Assembly: GCA_020638635.1 (NCBI GenBank)
Contig: JACKIE010000009.1
Location: 1 to 64,000, forward strand
From: Planctomycetota bacterium
GTDB taxonomy: Bacteria > Planctomycetota > UBA8742 > UBA2392
Length of the DNA: 64,000 bases
Direction: 5' to 3'
In this document: in pieces, positions 24,022-32,621 of the stretch
Numbering within the stretch: the stretch's first letter is position 1
How the letters are laid out: the number at the start of each line of letters is the position of its first letter
Notes under the pieces: generated by a model
What the model was told of the DNA's origin: nothing
The model's database searches: none
What the model saw: only the letters and a program-made list of their open reading frames with translations
Translations under genes and position numbers: made by a program

Positions 24022-26583
24022 TCAGTCTCCAGTGACTTCTTTCTTTACTTCGGTGTTGGTTTCCTTCTGGATGTCGAGCAGGTTGCGGAAGTCGTGCAGA
24101 ATGCTGTCGTAGCCCTCCCACTTCTTCACCTGCTCCTGCACCGCGGCGATAATGTCGATACTGAGCTGCTGCTGCTTCTGCAGTTCGACCAGCAGTTCCC
24201 GCCGTTCATTGGGCTTAATGCCCACTTCCAGCAGGCTTTCGTACAGGCCCCTGGCGCGCTCCATGCTGCCGGGCGTGAACAGGCCGGTTTCCTGGATCAG
24301 CTTGCCGAAACTGTCGGCCGAGAAGGCGGCGTCGGGTTGCGCGCGCAGCAACTCAGCGCTCAGGTTGGCGACCAGCTCAGAGGCATGGCGGGCGATGTCG
24401 GCGTCTTCAGCGGCTTCCAGCCGGACCAGGGGTGAATTGACGCGCTGCTGCAGGTCGCGTTCGGCGGCGGCGATGGCCAGCAGCAGGCGGACGGCCTGGA
24501 TACGCGCTTCCTGGGGTTTGTTCAGGTCCTCGGCCTTTCGTTCGAGCCGGTTGTAGCGATAGACCTGGGCGAATACACCGAAGCGGTTCAGGACGACCTC
24601 GGCGTCGCGCAACATCTGGTTCTGGCGCTTGTAAGCTTCGTCCAGGTCATTGCGCAGGCGCTGGCCCTCTTCGTCGCGGAAGTCGAGGAGGTTGGCTCTG
24701 GCCAGGGCGTCCTTGGTGGTGGCGAGCAGTTCATCCTGCAGGGTTGCCATGCTTGAGATGGTGGTCCTGATCTGGCGGATCTGGCTGCTAACCTTGGCTC
24801 GCAATTCGTCGATCTCGTACAACTCGTAGGTCAGAACGGTGTGGTGCTTGCTTCCCTGGAATTGCGGCGGAGAGTCGTCGTCTGACTTGACCTGGTTCAG
24901 GTCAAAGGCCTGGACATAGAGCTCAATGGCCGGACGCGTCCCGGTGGGGATGCGCTCCTTGTCGATCAGCGCGGAGAAATCGAGAGTAAAGGTTGTTTTC
25001 ACGGAGTCACGCGGGCTGGTCTCAAGTTCTTTGAAGCGCGCCGCGAAAGGCGCGAACTCGCGGTACTCGGTCTCGACCTGGAATCGCCAGAACAATTTGG
25101 CGCTGCCGATGCCGTAGTCGTCGATCATTTCCAGCTCGATGGGCAGCACGGCGTCACGGGTGATGTACACCAGCTGGTTGCTCACCAGCGGGTCGCCCGA
25201 GAACAGGATGCGCACAGTGGGCGCCACGTCCTCCTTGACCTGCATCAGGTCGCCGATGTTCTTGGCGTTTTCAATGCCCTGGCGGTCCACGAGTTTCAGG
25301 CGGTAGCGCGACATCCCAAGCTGCAGAGCGGGGATGCGTGCCTTGTAGTGGTTCTCGCCGGCGGCGGCGTCCGTATCGATCGGGAAGCGCTGGCTACTTC
25401 CTACGTTGAAGTCCACCAGCAGAGCGCTGGCTTCGGGCCCTTCCAACATCAGGGGCTTGGTGGTGCTGAACCTGTACTCGACCTGCGTGCCTGCCACGGC
25501 GTCGATAGCCAGCTCTTGCGTGCTGCGAGGCTCGAGCACCAGGTACTCCGGGTACTGGAACGTCAACTCCAGCGCCGAATCCAGCTCGGGCGCCGGGATC
25601 ACCCGCAGCGTGTAGGGCCCGGCGGTGGCGTCTCCGGCCTTGATGGTGATCTGCTCCAGCGGGCTGATGATGCTCATTTTGTTGTAGGAAAAGTACACGA
25701 CTTCCGTGTCGTCCGCGCCGGCGATGGTGCTGCGCTCCATGGGCCTGGAAATTTCCTTGCCCACGCGCGTGTAACGGCCCGTTTCCGGGTCCTTCTGCCA
25801 TGTGGTGATGATGATTTCGGCGCTGTCGGGAACCTCGCCGCTGGGACGCGCGATGAAGCGCAAGTCGCTGTTGCTGGCGACCTGGTAGACGCCGGTGACG
25901 CCGAGTTCGGGCAACTGCTCTTCGGGGTCGAAGGTGAAGTTGACGACCAGTTCCTCACTGGTGGGGTACTGGCCGAGCTGGTCCTTCGACAGAATCAGAA
26001 CATCGAGCTGTGTGTCGGTCGGCCAGTCCGGACCCTGCCCGAGCGCGCGTTTGACCCAGATGCTCATGGGGTCGCGGGCGAACCAGGCGTGCCCGAACAG
26101 AAGCACCATCGCCAGCAAGCTGCCCATCACCATGTACAGCAGGCGGCGAGAGCGAACGGCCTCGTTGAACTGAAGGCGGCCGGCGATGTCGAAGCTTTCG
26201 CCCACCACGGCGCGGATCATTTCCTCGCTGCCGGCGTCCTTGTAGCGCTCCTGGTTCTTGAGCATCTGGAGCGAGCTGATCAGGCGGTCGTTGAGCAGCG
26301 GGTATTCGCGCTCGACCAACAGGGCCAGGTCTTCGTCGCTGAGGGTGCGTGAAAGCGGATAGATCAGCGAACGCACGGCCACCACGCCCAGGATCACCAG
26401 CGCGATCAGCAGGAAGAACAGGCGGAAGCCGCCGGGCAGCTTCAGCAGCATGTCGGAGTAGAACAGCCAGAGCGTAAGGCCCGCGGCCCACATGGTCAGC
26501 TTGGCCAGCCCCCAGGCGAAAAACATCAGGCGGATGTGGCCGCGTAGCTGGGAGAGTTTCTTTTCGATCAGTGTGAGACTCAT
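24022..26583 (-). CDS. DUF4175-like membrane protein
   Basis: 853 residues. The N-terminus has two membrane helices (about 19-41 and 52-71), a cytoplasmic loop with DEDLALLVEREYPLLNDRLISSLQM, and a third helix around 150-172 (LLYMVMGSLLAMVLLFGHAWF). This is the arrangement of DUF4175 proteins. A large exported part follows with beta-sandwich-like segments (QITIKAGDATAGPYTLRVIP, PTVRILFSGDPLVSNQLVYI) and a helical C-terminal third that could contact the coiled-coil proteins encoded downstream. The biochemical role is unknown. The gene starts 9 bases after the FecR-like gene, so it is in the same transcript. Confidence 0.75.
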   Translation of the reverse strand: MSLTLIEKKLSQLRGHIRLMFFAWGLAKLTMWAAGLTLWLFYSDMLLKLPGGFRLFFLLIALVILGVVAVRSLIYPLSRTLSDEDLALLVEREYPLLNDRLISSLQMLKNQERYKDAGSEEMIRAVVGESFDIAGRLQFNEAVRSRRLLYMVMGSLLAMVLLFGHAWFARDPMSIWVKRALGQGPDWPTDTQLDVLILSKDQLGQYPTSEELVVNFTFDPEEQLPELGVTGVYQVASNSDLRFIARPSGEVPDSAEIIITTWQKDPETGRYTRVGKEISRPMERSTIAGADDTEVVYFSYNKMSIISPLEQITIKAGDATAGPYTLRVIPAPELDSALELTFQYPEYLVLEPRSTQELAIDAVAGTQVEYRFSTTKPLMLEGPEASALLVDFNVGSSQRFPIDTDAAAGENHYKARIPALQLGMSRYRLKLVDRQGIENAKNIGDLMQVKEDVAPTVRILFSGDPLVSNQLVYITRDAVLPIELEMIDDYGIGSAKLFWRFQVETEYREFAPFAARFKELETSPRDSVKTTFTLDFSALIDKERIPTGTRPAIELYVQAFDLNQVKSDDDSPPQFQGSKHHTVLTYELYEIDELRAKVSSQIRQIRTTISSMATLQDELLATTKDALARANLLDFRDEEGQRLRNDLDEAYKRQNQMLRDAEVVLNRFGVFAQVYRYNRLERKAEDLNKPQEARIQAVRLLLAIAAAERDLQQRVNSPLVRLEAAEDADIARHASELVANLSAELLRAQPDAAFSADSFGKLIQETGLFTPGSMERARGLYESLLEVGIKPNERRELLVELQKQQQLSIDIIAAVQEQVKKWEGYDSILHDFRNLLDIQKETNTEVKKEVTGD

Positions 26584-26592
26584 GGTCGCCTT

Positions 26593-27897
26593 CTAGCGGT
26601 TACGCAGGTCCAGTTTCAGGTTTTCGCTTTCGATCCGCACGCGGGCCTGGCCGGGCGGGCCATACAGGTCGCCGCGATACTCGAGGCGCAGCCAGTGCTC
26701 GACGGCCGGCGTGTGCATCAACAGGCCGGAGAGGTCAAAAGTAAAGCGATAGTACTCGCCGGGTTCCAGCCAGACGTCGCCGGAGTGCTCTGTGGTGGGA
26801 TCAGGCTGCGGGGTGACGCGCTGCGGAACCAGCGTGACGTTCTCGGCGATGCCTTCCTCAGTCGCGTATTCCGACACATGGGAGGCGTGCAGGATATAGA
26901 TAGGTTCCGGGATTGTGCTCTCCGAGTCGATGGCGCGGCGTACCTTCACCGGCACATAGCCGTCGTTGAGCAGCGTCGCCTCGATCAGCCAGTTCGAGCC
27001 TGCCACGCGGTTGAGCAGCAGCTTCAGAACCGGGCGGGCAGGGTTGGGCAGTTTGCCGCGCTCAACGCTGGTGCAGTAGCCGGCGGGCACGGGGAAACTG
27101 CGGTCCGAATTCAGCCCGTACACTCGGGCGCTGCCTTCGCCGACGCTGATCTGGGTCTCAACACCGTCGCGCGTGACGTTGATGGACAGGCTGCCCTGGT
27201 CCACCTGCACCTGGCAGTGAGGGGTAACCACCACGAAGGGCCCTTCGCCCATGCCGCCGGCCTGGATCTCAAGGCGGCGCATGAAGCCACGGGTCACCTC
27301 GACGCGGCGGGTTCCTGTGAACTTGAACTCGGTGTTCTGCGCCAGTTCGATCGTCGAGTACGTGTTGGAAACGCCGGTTGGCAGCCAGATGAACGCGTCA
27401 TACGCACCCGTGTCCTCGGGCTTGTCAGTCTCCGACTTCAGCAGCAACTCACGCCGCTCGACTTCTGCGCGCCGCTGGCCGATAGTCAGCGACGGGTTGT
27501 GATACACGATCTGGCCGAGCACGTCCGGGGTCGCAATCGAACCGCCGGTGCTGCCCACGGCAACGAGCGTCGCCACGGCCGCAACACCCACCAGCAGCGC
27601 CAGCATGAAGGCGCGACGCAGCATGCAGTGCACGCCGGGCACAGCGCCCTGCAGCGCGCCTTCCTTCTTCATACGGGCCTGCAGCCGCTCAAAACTGCCG
27701 CGGCGCGGGGCCACCTTGCGCACGTCCTGGTGCAGCTTCAGGTGGGCGCGAATGTCCTCGAGTTCCTGCTTCAGCGAGGGATCGGCAGCGATCCGCTGCT
27801 CCAGGGCCTGCTGCGCTTCGCTGTCGAGTTCTCCCAGCGTGTAGGAAAGCAACTGCACGCCGCCCAGTGGTTGCGTCAGCTTTTCGTCGTCAAGCAT
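26593..27897 (-). CDS. FecR-like transmembrane anti-sigma regulator
   Basis: 434 residues: an N-terminal cytoplasmic domain (1-90) with LLSYTLGELDSEAQQALEQRIAADP, typical of anti-sigma domains; one membrane helix (about 96-115); and a large outer part. The first outer section resembles FecR (STIELAQNTEFKFTG, RLEIQAGGMGEGPFVVVTPHCQVQVDQGSLSINV), and a beta-sandwich follows to the end. The ATG lies inside the last 8 bases of the sigma-factor gene, so the pair is co-translated. It probably binds that sigma factor and releases it on an envelope signal. The zinc-binding HxxxCxxC motif is absent. Confidence 0.78.
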   Translation of the reverse strand: MLDDEKLTQPLGGVQLLSYTLGELDSEAQQALEQRIAADPSLKQELEDIRAHLKLHQDVRKVAPRRGSFERLQARMKKEGALQGAVPGVHCMLRRAFMLALLVGVAAVATLVAVGSTGGSIATPDVLGQIVYHNPSLTIGQRRAEVERRELLLKSETDKPEDTGAYDAFIWLPTGVSNTYSTIELAQNTEFKFTGTRRVEVTRGFMRRLEIQAGGMGEGPFVVVTPHCQVQVDQGSLSINVTRDGVETQISVGEGSARVYGLNSDRSFPVPAGYCTSVERGKLPNPARPVLKLLLNRVAGSNWLIEATLLNDGYVPVKVRRAIDSESTIPEPIYILHASHVSEYATEEGIAENVTLVPQRVTPQPDPTTEHSGDVWLEPGEYYRFTFDLSGLLMHTPAVEHWLRLEYRGDLYGPPGQARVRIESENLKLDLRNR

Positions 27898-28582
27898 TCT
27901 TCACCCCCTCGGCCGGCTTGCCGACGAAGCGTTTCAGCTTTTCACGCAGTTTTTTCTCGGCGTAGTACACCCGTGATTTCACGGTCCCGAGCGGTATCTC
28001 GAGTGCGTCCGCGATTTCGTTGTACGTCATGCCCTGATAGAAGCTCATGACCAGCACCAGTCGGTGCATGGGGTCCAGGTCAAGCAGGCCGGAGCGCACG
28101 CCGTCTTCGATCTCGCGCCGTTCGGCGCGATCAACCGGTCGTTCTTCCTTCGCCTGCGCCATTTCCTCGATCAACTGCACAGGACGGACCGCCGCATAGC
28201 GGCCGCTGGTAGTTGCGCGCGGGTCATTCTCGGACAGCGCGTCCACGCGGCCTGAGTCGAGCAGGCTGTCGCTCTCGATATCTACGGCCCGCCGTACTGA
28301 CTTGCGGCGCGCTTCGAGGTCGATCCAGCAGTTGCGCCCGATGCGATAGATCCAGCTGGATACCTTCAGGTCGTCGCGGAAGGTCATTGCGCCGCGCCAT
28401 ACTCGCATGAAGGTTTCCTGCAGCAGGTCCTCGGAGCGCCCGTCGTCCCAGCACAGGCGGTAAAAGAGGGCGTAGAGGCGGCGATAGTACTTGTAAAACA
28501 GCTGCTCGAACGCCTCCATGTTGCCTCGCTTGATCGAGGCCATCAGCTTGAGGTCCTGGTTTTCGGAAGCGGTTGCCATCAA
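27890..28582 (-). CDS. ECF RNA polymerase sigma factor
   Basis: 230 residues. Region 2: EAFEQLFYKYYRRLYALFYRLCWDDGRSEDLLQETFMRVWRG, with the DLLQETF helix that meets the -10 element, then DDLKVSSWIYRIGRNCWIDLEARRK. Region 4: LDPMHRLVLVMSFYQGMTYNEIADALEIPLGTVKSRVYYAEKKLREKL, a classic helix-turn-helix for the -35 element. The linker of about 70 residues is longer than usual. It heads the operon FecR-like, DUF4175-like and two coiled-coil proteins, and probably drives it. I could not pick out its promoter in the upstream spacer. Confidence 0.92.
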   Translation of the reverse strand: MMATASENQDLKLMASIKRGNMEAFEQLFYKYYRRLYALFYRLCWDDGRSEDLLQETFMRVWRGAMTFRDDLKVSSWIYRIGRNCWIDLEARRKSVRRAVDIESDSLLDSGRVDALSENDPRATTSGRYAAVRPVQLIEEMAQAKEERPVDRAERREIEDGVRSGLLDLDPMHRLVLVMSFYQGMTYNEIADALEIPLGTVKSRVYYAEKKLREKLKRFVGKPAEGVKNA

Positions 28583-28891
28583 AGCTTTCGCTGGTCCTGA
28601 AAAAAGGGCATATCCACCAGTAATACGCGCCGGGCCGTCTCACGGTTCGCGTAAATATCCGAACCGTTCCAATTTAGGCGCTTCGGCCGCTTACCACAAG
28701 CACGCTGACGCGCGGCGCGGCACGCTTGCGGCCCCCCGGCGACCGCGTCAGAGCGAGCCGCATGGCCGCGTCGCAGGTCGCGCTCACGGGCTGCACAGGC
28801 CTGCCCGAAGCCCGAGATTGCGCCGACTCGGGCAGCGCCGGGCAGGGCGAGCTTGACGGCACATGGCCAGGCCGGTTTGATTAAGCCCACC
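28583..28891. other. divergent spacer between the ECF operon and the cupredoxin operon
   Basis: 309 bp without a gene. The half next to the sigma factor is A/T-richer (28583-28680) and is the likely promoter area for the minus-strand operon. The half next to the cupredoxin gene is GC-rich. I see no clear terminator, operator or riboswitch. Confidence 0.4.
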
Positions 28892-29617
28892 ATGAATCAT
28901 CCAATCAAAAAGCTGTCCCTGCTGGTCCTCGTGCTGGGCGCCACCGCGGGCCTCACGGCGGTGGTGAAGGCTCAGTTTGGCGTGCGACACCTTCCGGATC
29001 CGCGCTATGTGAACAGCGTCGAATACAACGACGGTGACTGGAAGTGGGCCGACGCCAGTAAGGGTAACGTGAAGGGCACCTTGAGTTTCAGCGCGCGCCG
29101 CCCCGCCCAGCCGGTCGTGGTCTACCTGGTGAGACTGGGTGCTGACGACAAGCCCGGCGAACAAGGAGTCTACGCCCCGCCGGGCATGCTGAAGGTGAGT
29201 CAGAAAGGCGGTGCGTTTGAGCCTTCGTTCGGCGTGCTGGCGCGCAAGCAGAAGGTCGAATTCCTAAACGACGAAGAGAAGGAAATCAGCCACAACGTCT
29301 ACTTCCTGGGAGATATCGAAGCCGACCTCGGCATCTTCGATCAGGGTCAAAGCCGCGAACACGAGTTCACCGAGGCGGGCGAAGTCAGTGTCCACTGCAG
29401 TATCCATAAACGCATGGATGCAAGGTTCTTCGTGGCGCCCAATCCCGCGTTCGCAGTGGTGGAAGCGGACTCCGCGAGTTTCGAGATCAGTGACGTGCCG
29501 GCGGGCAAGTACCGCCTCCACACCTGGCAGAAGCAGAAGCGCTTCCAGGACTTTGAGACAACCGTCGAGATCACCAACGGGAACACAGCGACCGTGGCCG
29601 TGGAGATGAAGCGATGA
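28892..29617 (+). CDS. exported type-1 copper cupredoxin with C-terminal beta-sandwich
   Basis: 241 residues. The signal peptide ends near AVVKA, and a plastocyanin-like domain follows. The type-1 copper ligands are visible as His134 (EISHNVYF) and Cys169, His172 and Met175 in CSIHKRM. After it comes a short beta-sandwich (FEISDVPAGKYRLHTWQKQ) of the carboxypeptidase-regulatory/DUF4198-like kind. It is predicted to bind copper and carry electrons or sense copper outside the cytoplasm. ATG 28892 is preferred because the signal peptide begins there; an earlier ATG adds 13 unlikely residues. The stop overlaps the next start by 4 bases. Confidence 0.82.
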   Translation: MNHPIKKLSLLVLVLGATAGLTAVVKAQFGVRHLPDPRYVNSVEYNDGDWKWADASKGNVKGTLSFSARRPAQPVVVYLVRLGADDKPGEQGVYAPPGMLKVSQKGGAFEPSFGVLARKQKVEFLNDEEKEISHNVYFLGDIEADLGIFDQGQSREHEFTEAGEVSVHCSIHKRMDARFFVAPNPAFAVVEADSASFEISDVPAGKYRLHTWQKQKRFQDFETTVEITNGNTATVAVEMKR

Positions 29618-30378
29618 CGCCCAGGGCCGCAATTTATGGCGCGGTTGTCGCGCTGTGCGTGTTAATTGCCGGATGCGGCAGCACGCCGCACTACCCGCCG
29701 CCCCAGGGAGGCAACGGCCAGATTCTCGTGCAACTGAACGGAGAACCCAAGCAGGGCGCGCCCAAGGCAAAAATGGGAGAGGTGCGCGACGACTACAACA
29801 TCCGGCGCGAAAGCATCGAGCAGGGCAAAGCTTTCGAGCGCGTGGACTACGACGCGCTGGAAGACGTTGTGGTCATCGTGAGCGGTGGAACGACCAGCCT
29901 GGTTTCGGCGCCGCCGGCGGCCACGGAGCTGGAGCTGGACGACGACGGATTCAACCGCGCGCAGATGCTGGTCGTGATCCGCGCCGGGGGGAAAAGCGCT
30001 TCGTTCACCCTGCACAACCAGCGCAAGCAGGCGGTGCACGTCTACGGCTTCAACGAGAGGGACGGCTCCTTTGAAGGCGAAATCTCGGCGGGCGCGCTGG
30101 GCACCGTTAATGTCTCGCAAGCCGGTCGCTATGACGTGTACTGCGAAGAGGACGATTCGCTGCACTGCGTCCTGTTCGTGACGGACGGAGACCGGGCCTG
30201 GATCGGTAACAGCGACGCAGACGCATTCTTCGACGATCTGCCCGCCGGTGAGTACGAAGTGCGGGTGTACCCGCCACGCCTGCCCGCCTGGACGAAAACC
30301 GTCGAGGTCACGGCCGGCAAGCGCGAAACCCTGACGGCCGAGTTGACGGTCAACAACCTGCCCAAAGTGGGTGAATGA
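29614..30378 (+). CDS. cupredoxin-like lipoprotein
   Basis: 254 residues: lipoprotein signal ending LIAGC (Cys21), a linker, a beta-sandwich with SFTLHNQRKQAVHVYGF and GRYDVYCEEDDSLHCVLFVTD, then a C-terminal domain like that of the preceding protein (FDDLPAGEYEVRVYPPRLPAW). The fold outline matches a cupredoxin, but the loop that should read CxxHxxM has changed to CEEDDSLHC, so a normal type-1 copper site is unlikely. It overlaps its neighbours by 4 bases at both ends (ATGA), so the three genes are co-translated. A membrane-tethered partner of the copper protein is the simplest reading. Confidence 0.7.
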   Translation: MTPRAAIYGAVVALCVLIAGCGSTPHYPPPQGGNGQILVQLNGEPKQGAPKAKMGEVRDDYNIRRESIEQGKAFERVDYDALEDVVVIVSGGTTSLVSAPPAATELELDDDGFNRAQMLVVIRAGGKSASFTLHNQRKQAVHVYGFNERDGSFEGEISAGALGTVNVSQAGRYDVYCEEDDSLHCVLFVTDGDRAWIGNSDADAFFDDLPAGEYEVRVYPPRLPAWTKTVEVTAGKRETLTAELTVNNLPKVGE

Positions 30379-32402
30379 GCCTCCGCTACAAGGCGCTGAT
30401 TGCCGTGATCGTGCTGGTTGCGTTCCTGACCGGCTTTCTGGTGGTGAGCAGCAGCAGCCTGTTCGAGGAGGACGCCCGCAACCGTATCTTGAGCGCGCTG
30501 TTCAAGGACCAGGGCATCCTGGACGAGCGTATCCAGACCTCGGCTCGCATCTCCAGCACCGGCATGAAGGCATCGGCCGCATCGAGCGAACTGGTCCAGT
30601 TGTTCGCCAGCGAGGAAGTCCAGAACATCGGCGACAACCTGCTGTACTTTGCCCGCGATTGGCGGCGAGACGCGGACGGCGACATCGCCATCGCCGCGAT
30701 AGACAGTTTCGTGGCCGAGGATCGTGGCGCCAACGTGATCGGGCGCGCCGGAAACGAGCTTGCTTACGTGGCAATGGAGAGCGCCGCGCCGGTCGATGCG
30801 GCCACGCGCGCCAGGCTGCTCGCGGACCCCGAGCTCACTGGCTTCGTCAGCGAATTCTACATGCCCGCTTTCAACGCCGGCACGGCCAAGCACCTCGACA
30901 AGGACTTCGACGCCGCCGTTCTGCCGGTGGCGGGCAAGGTCTACCTGGTAGTGCAGAGCTTCCTGTGGTCGAGCATCCAGAACAAGGAGGCGGTGGGGGT
31001 CGGCATCGTGCTGACCGAACTCTCGCGCGACTGGCTCATGCGCTCACCGGGCCAGGGCGCCGAGCGCGCGGATGACATCGGAAAAATCGTATTCACGGCG
31101 GAAGTCATCGCCTCAACGACCCTGGATGATGCCGGCGCGGCCGAGGTTGTTTTTGAGGATGCCAAGGAACTGGGTGCGGTTGGCGAGTCGGGGCGCGCCC
31201 GTCCATTTGAATTCGAACTGCAGGGGCAGACCCACCTGGGCATCGCCTTCAGCAGCGGACTTTCGCCGAAGGGCCGGCCGAACCGGCCTGGCTTCATCGC
31301 GTTCAAAAGCCTGGACCGCGAGCTGGAGTCTTTCGTGCTGCTCCGACAGCGGGTGTTCATGATCGGCGGCGGACTTGGGTTGATCGCCGCGCTGCTGGCT
31401 TACTTCGGCGCCTACAGCGTGATTTCGAAGTTGCGGCGGCTGCAGGACGCCACCGGTAAGATTCGTGAGGGGCGCTTCGACACGCGCGTAAAAATCCGCG
31501 GACACGACGAACTGGCCAAGCTGGGCAAGGCGTTCAACGACATGACCACCGGCCTGAAGGCATTGGGCATGTACACCCACGACACCCTGGCCAAAAGCCT
31601 GCTGGACAACCCCGAGCTGTTGAACGCGCCCAGCATGCGGGCCGAGGGAAGCATCTTCTTCAGCGACATCAAGGGCTTCACCAGCATCAGCGAAGGCATG
31701 GCCGCGGAGGACTTGACGAGTCAACTGAACGAGTACTTCGCCGCCATCGGTCGCAAGTTGAAAGAGCAGCGCGGCTACGTGGACAAGTTCATCGGCGACG
31801 CGATCATGGCCTTCTGGGGCCCGCCCTTCAGCAGTGAGCGCGACTATGCCGTGCGTGCCTGCGAGTCTGCGCTTGCCAGCCTGCGCATCGCATCCGAGCT
31901 GCGCGAACAGTGGCGGCAGCAGGGCAAGCCGTTGTTCTTCCAGCGCATCGGCATCGCGACCGGCGAGGTGGTGATCGGCAACATCGGCACCGACACCAAG
32001 AAGAACTTTACCGTGATCGGCGACAGCGTGAACCTCGCCAGCCGCCTCGAGGGCGCCAACAAGCTCTACCTCAGTGATATCCTGGTGGACGAGCGTACCT
32101 TCGAGCTGGCGAAACAAGCCATCGCATTCCGCGAGATCGACCAGATCCGCGTGGTCGGCCGCCAGCAGCCCGTGCGCGTCTTCGAGCCCAGGGTCGCGCT
32201 GACACCCGCCGATGAGGCCTACGCCGCCGCCCTCAAACAGTACCGCAAGCGCGAGTTCAAAGCCGCGGCCGACACGCTGGAAACCCTGCTGCAAGGCACG
32301 CCGGGCGACGGCCCCGCGCAGTGGCTGCGCGAGCAATGCCGGGCGCTGCAAGACCACCTGCCGCCCGACTGGGAGCCGGTCACCACGGCCACCAGCAAGT
32401 AG
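30375..32402 (+). CDS. membrane-bound class III adenylate cyclase with HAMP domain
   Basis: 675 residues: membrane helix 6-28, an outer sensor domain of about 300 residues with no family I can name, a second helix (about 332-354), HAMP (LRRLQDATGKIREGRFDTRV to FNDMTTGL), then a cyclase domain. Catalytic residues are present: metal-binding Asp431 (FFSDIKGFTS) and Asp475 (KFIGDAIMAFWG), transition-state Asn553 and Arg557 (NLASRLE), and the adenine-specifying pair Lys471 and Asp550. It should therefore make cAMP. A short helical tail (EAYAAALKQYRKREFKAAADTLE) looks like one TPR unit. The 4-base overlap with the lipoprotein gene suggests that the outer domain reads out the cupredoxins. Confidence 0.88.
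   Translation: MSLRYKALIAVIVLVAFLTGFLVVSSSSLFEEDARNRILSALFKDQGILDERIQTSARISSTGMKASAASSELVQLFASEEVQNIGDNLLYFARDWRRDADGDIAIAAIDSFVAEDRGANVIGRAGNELAYVAMESAAPVDAATRARLLADPELTGFVSEFYMPAFNAGTAKHLDKDFDAAVLPVAGKVYLVVQSFLWSSIQNKEAVGVGIVLTELSRDWLMRSPGQGAERADDIGKIVFTAEVIASTTLDDAGAAEVVFEDAKELGAVGESGRARPFEFELQGQTHLGIAFSSGLSPKGRPNRPGFIAFKSLDRELESFVLLRQRVFMIGGGLGLIAALLAYFGAYSVISKLRRLQDATGKIREGRFDTRVKIRGHDELAKLGKAFNDMTTGLKALGMYTHDTLAKSLLDNPELLNAPSMRAEGSIFFSDIKGFTSISEGMAAEDLTSQLNEYFAAIGRKLKEQRGYVDKFIGDAIMAFWGPPFSSERDYAVRACESALASLRIASELREQWRQQGKPLFFQRIGIATGEVVIGNIGTDTKKNFTVIGDSVNLASRLEGANKLYLSDILVDERTFELAKQAIAFREIDQIRVVGRQQPVRVFEPRVALTPADEAYAAALKQYRKREFKAAADTLETLLQGTPGDGPAQWLREQCRALQDHLPPDWEPVTTATSK
31713..31724. 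repeat. TTGACNNGTCAA site 3
   Basis: TTGACGAGTCAA inside the adenylate cyclase gene, read as EDLTSQLNE. Confidence 0.5.
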
Positions 32403-32621
32403 CCGAGGCCGCAGACTTGCAGCGCGCGGTAGTTCTTTGCGCGTTGCTTTAGCCGTTGAACAAGTCTGGCGTTCGCGGTCCTGCTGATTGCCGGAGACGG
32501 GACTTTCCGCAGCCTGCGGGTTGTTCTGTTGGCGGTGTTGGTTTCCCGCAATTCGCGGGAACCCGCTTTCAGCTTCACGCGTCTAGGGGTTGACGGGCAG
32601 CGGCCCGCGGGACGCAGAACG

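Noticed and set aside
28583..28891. ECF-type promoter in the divergent spacer
   Set aside because: I looked for an AAC-type -35 with a fitting -10 but found no pair convincing enough to report.
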